DNA of 64,000 bases from Pedobacter frigiditerrae (GTDB lineage: Bacteria; Bacteroidota; Bacteroidia; Sphingobacteriales; Sphingobacteriaceae). The stretch lies in assembly GCF_032678705.1 (NCBI RefSeq), contig NZ_JAVTSS010000001.1, forward strand, positions 310,001 to 374,000, written 5' to 3'. The position numbers and the translations under genes are program-made. Below the pieces are notes generated by a model. It was given only the letters and a program-made list of their open reading frames with translations, was not told the origin of the DNA and did no database searches. Below, piece by piece: positions 58,268 to 64,000 of this stretch; positions within the stretch are counted from its first letter, which is position 1, and the number at the start of each line of letters is the position of its first letter.

Positions 58268-58801
58268 TTATTTAATTATTACCAATTTCTCCTCAACCTC
58301 TTTTACTCTTTCCAGCCAATATTTAATAGCCTCTTCATTTTTGACATCTTTTTTATCTGCCCTATAACTTTTAGGGATTTGCCAACGATGTTGACCATTT
58401 TTGCTTTCATCTCTATCTAATTCGGCTTTTGTAGTGGGTTCAATTCTGTTTCTCCAGAACTCCATATTTTTGAAATATTCGGTTTTTAATTCTTCGAAGT
58501 GGGCTATTAGTTTTTCTGTAGTGTTAGGGATATAACCAGGGCCTGTACAGCCGCAAGAATGAAAGGTAATGCCAACTGAATATAGGCTTTTAATGTGCTC
58601 CCATTTTTTTACATCATTCTTTTTTGGTGATTCAAAATCTAATCCCATACTTGCTGTTAAACCACCACACTCGGGGCATTTGGCTTCATTTTTTGTGCCT
58701 TCGCCTCTTTGTATATCAGCCATTAATTTCCTTTTAAAAGTCTTTCGACAATTAAAACAAGCGTAGTGAGGTTTGTAAGCTAACATTCCATAGCGACACA
58801 T
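58268..58801 (-). CDS. Zinc-ribbon protein, unknown
   Basis: The 177-residue protein has Cys15-x2-Cys18 (ACFNC) and Cys42-x2-Cys45 (CPEC), a zinc-ribbon, plus HSCGC at 81-85. A C-terminal helix rich in Lys/Glu follows (about 150-177). I know similar hypothetical proteins from Bacteroidetes but no function. The gene ahead of it on the strand is the Coq4-like one. Confidence 0.7.
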   Translation of the reverse strand: MCRYGMLAYKPHYACFNCRKTFKRKLMADIQRGEGTKNEAKCPECGGLTASMGLDFESPKKNDVKKWEHIKSLYSVGITFHSCGCTGPGYIPNTTEKLIAHFEELKTEYFKNMEFWRNRIEPTTKAELDRDESKNGQHRWQIPKSYRADKKDVKNEEAIKYWLERVKEVEEKLVIIK

Positions 58802-58819
58802 AGTGATTTGTTTTTAAGA

Positions 58820-59524
58820 TTAAAATTCTGCTTTCCTTGTATTTCGAATGGCTAAATTAGATAAGGCTAAAAGACCACCCGTGGTTAAAATTGCTCCACC
58901 AATAAATGGGAAGCCAGCTCCAACTAAATCTGCAAGATTTTGGGAGAATAAAAATGGCAAGCAAAATATCATCCCAAAAATTCCAGCAACAATAGAAATG
59001 ACTGCTGCATATTTTGTTAGTTTTTCCATATTAAAAATGGGTTTTGTTTTATGATTTACTGTAAATATCCGTATTCTTAAATTTAGTGTTTCGAGATTGG
59101 CAAAATCTTCAATTGTCCAAGATGAAATTGGTTTGGATTGTCTGCCTCTTTTAAAGTCTTTATAAAAAGTATTCCATTCTTCTGGAAGTAATATTGCACC
59201 AAATATTAAAATTGCAAAACAAGGAATTGTATAGTTACCATTACCTAACATAAATGCCTGCATCCTAATTTCGTGTACTGGTGTCATTTTATAATCAAGC
59301 AACACGTGTTTTAAATCATGGCTTTCAAAATTTGGCACTAGGGTAAGTTCATTATCATCTAAACATTTGGCAATGTCATTTCCTAAAGTTCCTATTGGAT
59401 ATTGTCTTAAGTTTTCGATTTTATTCGCATACGTGTCCATAACGTAAAAACGTTGAATTACATAAACAGAAAAGTTAAATGAACTTTCAATAATTTGCCT
59501 TGCCATTTTTTGTAAAATATTCAT
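58820..59524 (-). CDS. Coq4-like protein with C-terminal membrane hairpin
   Basis: The 234-residue product has a Coq4-type core (about 38-145): RQYPIGTLGNDIAKCL, then the metal motif His69-Asp70-x2-His73-x11-Glu85 (HDLKHVLLDYKMTPVHEI), followed by LPEEW and FKRGRQSKPISSW. Two membrane helices follow at about 172-192 and 205-223. Coq4 of ubiquinone synthesis carries HDxxHx11E. Bacteroidetes normally make menaquinone, so the ligand or role here is likely different. This identification rests on the motif and on pattern, not on a database search. Confidence 0.7.
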   Translation of the reverse strand: MNILQKMARQIIESSFNFSVYVIQRFYVMDTYANKIENLRQYPIGTLGNDIAKCLDDNELTLVPNFESHDLKHVLLDYKMTPVHEIRMQAFMLGNGNYTIPCFAILIFGAILLPEEWNTFYKDFKRGRQSKPISSWTIEDFANLETLNLRIRIFTVNHKTKPIFNMEKLTKYAAVISIVAGIFGMIFCLPFLFSQNLADLVGAGFPFIGGAILTTGGLLALSNLAIRNTRKAEF

Positions 59525-59543
59525 TTAATATTTTGTTTTTGGT

Positions 59544-59903
59544 CTATGTTCTAAGACTTTTTAAAGCATCTGATAATGTACCAACAAAGTTAATATGCTT
59601 TGACTTATTGCTTTCAAAAATAAAATCTTTAATGCTCTTGCTTTCATACTTTTCAAAATCGCCAATAATGGCAAGTGGCATACGATAATTAGAGAATTTC
59701 TGAAGAATTTCTCCTGCAATACCTGTTTTTAAATCGAAAAAGTTAGGCGTAATGTTTTTTTCGTAAATAACTATTTTATCAAAACCCTGATAGTAAAGAT
59801 TTCCCAATAAGTCTAATCCGTCTTCTACAGAATTTATAATGATATCTTCTGATGTCACTTCAGCAATTATCGTATCTTTTATTGTATGGGTTTCAATATT
59901 CAT
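59544..59903 (-). CDS. DUF4180 protein
   Basis: The 119-residue soluble protein has the family features DGLDLLGNLYYQGFDKIVIYEKNI, FFDLKTGIAGEILQKFSNYR and a hydrophobic AIIGDF strand. DUF4180 proteins are small and uncharacterised. Its ATG lies 3 bases after the stop codon of the upstream VOC gene, so the two are probably co-transcribed. Confidence 0.85.
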   Translation of the reverse strand: MNIETHTIKDTIIAEVTSEDIIINSVEDGLDLLGNLYYQGFDKIVIYEKNITPNFFDLKTGIAGEILQKFSNYRMPLAIIGDFEKYESKSIKDFIFESNKSKHINFVGTLSDALKSLRT

Positions 59904-59905
59904 TT

Positions 59906-60379
59906 TTAATCTTTCGGCTCCCACAATTCAACTTTGTTGCCTTCTGCATCAAGTATGTGCACAAACTTTCCGTAATCGTAAGTTTCAATTTTGTCTACAA
60001 TGGTTACGCCTTCCTTTTTTAATTCTTCTACCAATGCTTCTAGGTTTTCAACTCGATAATTAATCATGAATTCCCTAGTTGATGGCTCAAAGTATTTTGT
60101 AGTTTCCTTAAATGGTGTCCACTGAGTTTGTGCCTTTTTGGTGCTATCTGGACCTTCGTACCACTCAAAAGTTGCTCCATAAGGGTTTGTTTCTAAACCA
60201 AGGTGTTTTTGATACCACTCTGTCATTGCTTTTGGGTCCTTGCATTTGAAAAAAATGCCCCCAATACCTGTTACTTTTTTCATTTTATTAGGATTGTTGG
60301 TTGTTATGATTGTTTTAAAAGCGAAACCCAGACAAAAAGTTGTAGCTAGTGCCAAGGTTAATAATATTGTTTTTTTCAT
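59906..60379 (-). CDS. VOC (glyoxalase-like) protein with signal peptide
   Basis: The 157-residue product has an N-terminal hydrophobic signal (about 1-21), a short linker, then a single vicinal-oxygen-chelate domain (about 33-157: GIGGIFFKCKDP, FMINYRVENLEAL, HILDAEGNKVELWEP). VOC proteins are usually cytosolic, so export is unusual; an internal Met33 would give a cytosolic form. Metal ligands include the terminal Glu in VELWEP. It lies in a run with the SRPBCC gene upstream and DUF4180 downstream. Confidence 0.8.
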   Translation of the reverse strand: MKKTILLTLALATTFCLGFAFKTIITTNNPNKMKKVTGIGGIFFKCKDPKAMTEWYQKHLGLETNPYGATFEWYEGPDSTKKAQTQWTPFKETTKYFEPSTREFMINYRVENLEALVEELKKEGVTIVDKIETYDYGKFVHILDAEGNKVELWEPKD

Positions 60380-60406
60380 GCTAGCTTATCTTAAGTTCAA
60401 GAATCT

Positions 60407-60946
60407 TTATTTATAATTTTTGATGAGTTCTTTGTAAGTCCACTCGTTACCTTTTACAAAGAAGGTATAGGTTTTATCCCAATCGGGTCCAGTTCCCCAA
60501 CCTATCATAGACGAAACTATCTTGGTCTGTTTATCACCAATCTTTATAAATTGGATAACCTCTTGAAGATTCTTGTCGTTATCTCTTACCGCTTTTACAA
60601 AATTACCATTCAATATAACTTTTAATACCAATAGCTCATTGTCGATAAAACTGGTAATGGGTAACTTGATAGAACTACTATCTGAAAGGCTTTTTGATTT
60701 ATCGTAGTTAGTTAAAATGTAACCCCCTGATTTTAATTCAATATGAGCCAAGGGAGCTATCCACTTTTTTAGTTTTTCATCAGTTGTGAAAAGTTTCCAA
60801 GCTTCTGCTACGCTAATTGGAAGCGTACATTCAAAACGTAAGACTTTTTCGCCAGATTGATTTTGGTACGAAGTATTTTTTAAGGTTTGGCTTTGAGCAG
60901 CGAGGGTGCTTAAAAAAAGGAAAGTAAGAGCGATTAATTTTTTCAT
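60407..60946 (-). CDS. Exported SRPBCC/AHSA1-like protein
   Basis: The 179-residue product has a signal peptide (1-19, LAAQSQ) followed by a START-like/SRPBCC domain (about 35-175: CTLPISVAEAWKLFTTDEKLKKW, SFIDNELLVLKVI, GWGTGPDWDKTYTFF). Such domains bind hydrophobic ligands; most bacterial members are cytosolic, so this is probably a periplasmic variant. It precedes the VOC gene by 27 bases on the same strand. Confidence 0.8.
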   Translation of the reverse strand: MKKLIALTFLFLSTLAAQSQTLKNTSYQNQSGEKVLRFECTLPISVAEAWKLFTTDEKLKKWIAPLAHIELKSGGYILTNYDKSKSLSDSSSIKLPITSFIDNELLVLKVILNGNFVKAVRDNDKNLQEVIQFIKIGDKQTKIVSSMIGWGTGPDWDKTYTFFVKGNEWTYKELIKNYK

Positions 60947-61001
60947 GTACTATTTTAAATGTTGATATAAGTTTCCCTGTTTAAAGGTTCAATGAATATT
61001 A

Positions 61002-61439
61002 TTAATTTCTACAAGGACATTCTTGATTTTCATTGATATATTTGATAGTAGATTTACAGAGCTTCTCTAAAACATCAAGATTAAGGTCGTCCAATTTTTT
61101 GAAATAAATACAGGCTTTTGCCATTTTATATTTACCTAAATGATCAAGGATGTTTTCTTCATCATTTCTTTGGGCCGAAACATAAAGAGAAAACTCAGCC
61201 TTGCGAGGAGAAAAGCCAATTAGCGGTGCATCTCCTTCATGGCCACTTGCATATTTATAATGATAAGTTCCAAAACCTATAATTGTAGGTCCCCACATTT
61301 TGGGTTCAAAACCCGACCATTCTTGCATCAATTCAATGAGACGAAAGCTGTCTTGTTTCTTTTCTTCTTTGTCTACAAATGAGTTTATAAATTCAGTTAC
61401 GCTGACTTCTGTTTCTGCTGTTTTATTTTTTGTAGCCAT
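61002..61439 (-). CDS. DUF1801 (YdhG-like) protein, second copy
   Basis: The 145-residue protein contains KMWGPTIIGFGTYHYKY, GFSPRKAEFSLYV and KKLDDLNLDVLEKLC. It is a paralogue of the gene at 53602-54012 but moderately diverged. The function is unknown. Confidence 0.8.
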   Translation of the reverse strand: MATKNKTAETEVSVTEFINSFVDKEEKKQDSFRLIELMQEWSGFEPKMWGPTIIGFGTYHYKYASGHEGDAPLIGFSPRKAEFSLYVSAQRNDEENILDHLGKYKMAKACIYFKKLDDLNLDVLEKLCKSTIKYINENQECPCRN

Positions 61440-61514
61440 ATGATTTAGTTTTTGGTATCAATACAAAGTGATGGATGTAATTTAAAAATATCTATTTAAT
61501 ATTTTAAATCATTT

Positions 61515-61988
61515 TTAATCTGGATTGTAGGGCCCACCAGTTTCTCCCCAACCCCATTTTGGCATTGGTTCGCTTTCGGTTATTGGATTTTCTGTAAGTT
61601 GAGAGTTAATGACGGCAAGTCTTGTTCCCCATTCAATGTATCCAACAAAAGCTGAGCGAAATTCTGGGTCACTTTTTAAACCTACCTCGTCTGCAGTTTG
61701 AAGTAAAAGATGAACCCAACGCTGTCGTTTTTCTTCGGTAAGCATTTTACCGATGTGTTTTCCAATCATTATGGAATGGCTGCCTTTATCTTCAGTCGTA
61801 TATAGTTTTTCTCCACCAAAAACTTCTGCAACAAAGTGAGATACTTGCTTGATATGGTCGGGTGACATATTTTTAAACACTTCGCCTAATAAATCATCTT
61901 TTAAAACTTTGTTATAAAATTTAGTAAACAGGGTTTCGAAGGTTTCCATATCTCCTGCCCATTCGAAAAGTGTAGGTATTTTTTTCAT
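61515..61988 (-). CDS. Group II truncated haemoglobin
   Basis: The 157-residue product has a globin core (about 5-125) with a likely proximal His in the HSIMIGKHIGKML segment and QRWV after it. The Bacteroidetes-typical C-terminus PKWGWGETGGPY follows. It binds O2 or NO and may detoxify NO or store oxygen. The start at MKKIPT (61988) is preferred. It is monocistronic. Confidence 0.88.
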   Translation of the reverse strand: MKKIPTLFEWAGDMETFETLFTKFYNKVLKDDLLGEVFKNMSPDHIKQVSHFVAEVFGGEKLYTTEDKGSHSIMIGKHIGKMLTEEKRQRWVHLLLQTADEVGLKSDPEFRSAFVGYIEWGTRLAVINSQLTENPITESEPMPKWGWGETGGPYNPD

Positions 61989-62042
61989 TTTAATCAATGC
62001 TAATCACCTTTTTAAGTTTTGTTTGCTTGTATAATAATCGTT

Positions 62043-62675
62043 TTAATTTTTTGTAGCTAGAACTATTGTATGAATATCATTATTGTTTTCTGTTTTTTTA
62101 TACAAGACTTTTAAAACCTTTATTTCTGTAAAGCTATTTTCATAAAGTTGTTCCGTTATTTCATCAACTGTGTGAAAATAAAAATAGGTTCTGTCGCCAC
62201 TACTGCCAACTTGATAGCCAGATTTGTTAGGATCTCCTTCAACAAAACTTAAATAGATTAATCCTTTTTCATTTAATAATTTTGAACAATTGGCAATCAT
62301 ATTTTTACTGTCAATAGGAGACAAGTAAGGCAAAATGAACCCGCAAACTATTCCATCATACATTGTGTTAAGCGTGCTAATTTTCCTGCTGTCCATAACT
62401 TCGAAATTTGCTGTTGGGTTATTTTTCTTTGCAAGCGCTATCATATTTGGTGCAATGTCTATTCCTAATATGTTGAAGTCTGGGCGCTTTGATAAAAGAT
62501 ATTTTGTAATGTTTCCTGGTCCACAACCTATTTCTAGAATTTTTGGATTGGATTGATGGAGAGTACTACAAATTAAATCATAAGTATCGTTATACAAGTC
62601 GAGTTCCATGAACTTTTCTTGATATAGTGAAGCAACTTTATTCCAAGTTTCAAATGTTTCCTTATAGTTGTCCAT
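62043..62675 (-). CDS. Class I SAM-dependent methyltransferase
   Basis: The 210-residue product has motif I ILEIGCGPGNIT (about 45-56), ILGIDIAPNMIALA and a DGIVCGFILPYL strand. It transfers a methyl group from S-adenosylmethionine to an unknown small substrate. It is a single gene. Confidence 0.9.
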   Translation of the reverse strand: MDNYKETFETWNKVASLYQEKFMELDLYNDTYDLICSTLHQSNPKILEIGCGPGNITKYLLSKRPDFNILGIDIAPNMIALAKKNNPTANFEVMDSRKISTLNTMYDGIVCGFILPYLSPIDSKNMIANCSKLLNEKGLIYLSFVEGDPNKSGYQVGSSGDRTYFYFHTVDEITEQLYENSFTEIKVLKVLYKKTENNNDIHTIVLATKN

Positions 62676-63222
62676 AATTTACAATGTGTAAGTTATTCGT
62701 TTTTTAAACATTTATAAACGAATATAAAAGTTTCTTTTGGGAGGAGCTAGTTATCTTTTGGAAGGTGTTAGGTTCCTAGTTGTAATTGCCTACTTGTAGG
62801 ATTTAGTCCTAAAACTGATTATTGATGATAAAGTAAGGATTGTAAATACTTAGGTACGAATTTTAGATTGCAAAGATGGAATAGCATTGTGTTAGCAGTT
62901 AGTTACTTAATAACGAATTATCCGACTACTCAATATTTTTGCATTTGCAAGGAAACCATAAATAGTAGCAGAAACCTTAGTTATCTAAACTTGATGGTAG
63001 CGAAAATCTTTTTGTGTAGCCATAATAGTCATCCGATGAATATTGCATTTTCGGTTATATTCACAGTATAACTTTTGATAAAAGCAACAAAAAATTGGAG
63101 CGAACAGCAGGACTATCCCTCAATATTTTTACTGTAATTGCTTTTCAAAAAAAGATTTTTTCGATTAGTCATCCGATGAAACTTTAGCAGTTGCCTATAT
63201 TCATCGGATGACAGAGAATCTA
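62676..63222. other. 547-bp gene-less region with GTCATCCGATGA repeats
   Basis: A 67-codon frame (62868-63071) is too weak to call. The region carries three copies of GTCATCCGATGAA (63028-63040; 63168-63180; inverted at 63200-63212). Nothing else is recognised. Confidence 0.7.
63168..63212 (-). repeat. GTCATCCGATGAA stem-loop behind gtrA-like gene
   Basis: GTCATCCGATGAA (63168-63180) and TTCATCGGATGAC (63200-63212) are perfect 13-bp arms around a 19-base loop, beginning about 10 bases past the GtrA stop. A third direct copy is at 63028-63040, and the same core is at 264-276 at the other end of the window. Confidence 0.7.
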
Positions 63223-63708
63223 TTATTTCTTTCCTAGTTTTTTTACGCTGAATGTAAAGTAGTGTTGGTAGATATAACTAAAGCCTGCAAGTAAAATTTG
63301 TACAGCGAACCTAGCTACTGTTGGGTAAATTAAAAGTACATCGGCCAAGAATTTGTATAAAGATATGTTCAGTAAAATATTGATGAACTGGAGGTTCATG
63401 AACCTGAATAATTGTACTCTTCCTCTAACTTCGCTATGAGTAAAAACAACATAACGGTTCATCACAAAACTGTATGGGATTGCAACTGCAAAATCAACTG
63501 CCATTGCTGCTGTACCTCGTTTTAAGGTGAAGTAGAAAACATCTACTTCTTCCGTTGTAAAAAGATGATAGAACGAAAGGTAATAAACTACATAGCCCAA
63601 TACAAAAGTGCTACCCCCAGTTGCTAAATACCTGAAGTTGTGCAGCGAGATGTATTTTTTAAAGGGAGGATGGAAAAAATCTATGATGGCTAATATGGCG
63701 ATGCGCAT
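63223..63708 (-). CDS. GtrA-like membrane protein
   Basis: The 161-residue product has four membrane helices (about 28-48, 68-88, 110-128, 132-152) and the family pattern RYLATGGSTFVLGYVVYYLSFY, then SFVMNRYVVFTH. GtrA-like proteins move or flip lipid-linked sugars. It follows the sulfatase/LTA-synthase-like gene with about 105 bases between, a pairing I know from other Bacteroidetes, suggesting a role in surface glycan or envelope modification. Confidence 0.88.
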   Translation of the reverse strand: MRIAILAIIDFFHPPFKKYISLHNFRYLATGGSTFVLGYVVYYLSFYHLFTTEEVDVFYFTLKRGTAAMAVDFAVAIPYSFVMNRYVVFTHSEVRGRVQLFRFMNLQFINILLNISLYKFLADVLLIYPTVARFAVQILLAGFSYIYQHYFTFSVKKLGKK

Positions 63709-63783
63709 TGTTTGATGTTAGAATGTTGTAAAGTTGAAATGTTTTGCTTGGTTAATCGGTTAATTGTTGAAAATTGGTTAATT

Positions 63784-63808
63784 GTCCTTCGACAAGCTCA
63801 GGATGACA
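63784..63808. repeat. Short REP-like element
   Basis: GTCCTTCGACAAGCTCAGGA followed by TGACA is the same class as the elements at 37264 and 46551. It ends 5 bases before the stop of the sulfatase-like gene. Confidence 0.5.
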
Positions 63809-63813
63809 ATCGA

Positions 63814-64000
63814 TTATCTGCCACCTGTTAACTGGTCTTTAATCATTCTATTGTTGTATTGCTGGATAAATGCTTTCAGGTATTTTTCCATCTCGGTTTG
63901 TATAGCTGGTTCTTTATCAACTAAGTTGTTTTTGTTTAATCTGTCGGTTTTTAAATTAAATAGTGCGGTAGATTTTAAACCGTCGTAAATTAATAAATAA
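63814..64000 (-). CDS. C-terminal end of a sulfatase/LTA-synthase-like gene, partial
   Basis: Sixty-one codons are open from the window edge to a TAA at 63814-63816, reading LLIYDGLKSTALFNLKTDRL and ending MIKDQLTGGR. The ALFNLKTDRLNKNNLVDK pattern is typical of the end of Bacteroidetes LTA-synthase-family or sulfatase-fold proteins. The neighbouring gtrA-like gene fits that assignment. The 5' part is outside the window. Confidence 0.6.
   Translation of the reverse strand, partial: YLLIYDGLKSTALFNLKTDRLNKNNLVDKEPAIQTEMEKYLKAFIQQYNNRMIKDQLTGGR

Noticed and set aside
62868..63071. 67-codon frame in the repeat-bearing gap
   Set aside because: It contains the GTCATCCGATGA repeat and has no family signature.

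Overview
The window is from a low-GC Bacteroidetes chromosome and looks like Sphingobacteriaceae, probably Pedobacter or a close relative. The signs are two SusC/SusD TonB-dependent uptake loci, FecI/FecR-type ECF regulation, a type IX secretion (T9SS) tail, TAnnTTTG promoter boxes, mostly absent Shine-Dalgarno sequences, and dispersed palindromes of the 'GTCATTGCGAGG' and 'TTCGACAAGCTCA' kinds. This is chromosomal core plus accessory DNA. I see no rRNA, tRNA, CRISPR array, prophage or intact insertion sequence.

Layout. (1) 0.2-12 kb, minus strand: an ECF sigma factor and FecR anti-sigma factor, then SusC (with STN signalling domain), SusD, a DUF4843 lipoprotein, a PKD-like lipoprotein, a TlpA-like thioredoxin and a two-DTG aspartyl protease, a likely protein/peptide-directed surface uptake locus. 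(2) 12.3-18.7 kb, plus strand: a CHASE-PAS histidine kinase, then a tight thioredoxin / histidine kinase / OmpR regulator operon. (3) 18.7-33.4 kb: a sugar-catabolism region with pfkA, a degenerate sugar-kinase paralogue and gap as one operon, a divergent Nudix-type (NrtR/AraR-like) regulator, a tiny T9SS cargo, a BadF-type sugar kinase, a SusCDE operon, a LacI regulator and an AMPK-beta/CBM48-like esterase. Six copies of AGTGTA-N3/5-TACACT lie in the non-coding gaps here, five upstream of genes and one upstream of a candidate small RNA. (4) 33.4-47.4 kb: a decayed Bro-N gene, threonine aldolase, biotin carboxylase, riboflavin synthase, a TPR protein, a frameshifted histidine kinase, a porin-like protein, YihY/BrkB, a large GH-like exported protein and a 38-residue membrane microprotein. 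(5) 47.4-57.8 kb: phenylalanine/tyrosine catabolism (phenylalanine hydroxylase, HppD, HmgA, FAH-family hydrolase, flavin reductase-like protein) interrupted by rpiA, a toxin-antitoxin pair and small housekeeping genes. (6) 58-64 kb, minus strand: small accessory genes (zinc-ribbon protein, Coq4-like membrane protein, DUF4180, exported VOC and SRPBCC proteins, DUF1801, truncated haemoglobin, methyltransferase, GtrA) and the 3' end of a sulfatase/LTA-synthase-like gene.

How the parts may work together: the 18.9-31 kb block reads as one regulon. Sugar or oligosaccharide enters through SusCDE, is phosphorylated by the BadF-type kinase, and passes through PfkA and GAPDH. A Nudix-fold regulator with a broken catalytic box is the obvious candidate to read the metabolite and bind the shared palindrome. 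The same palindrome overlaps the -33 box of a predicted minus-strand promoter feeding a roughly 140-nt transcript that ends at a strong terminator, a possible sugar-responsive sRNA. A degenerate kinase without the phosphate-binding loop sits inside the glycolytic operon. This combination is the best candidate for an undescribed system in the window.
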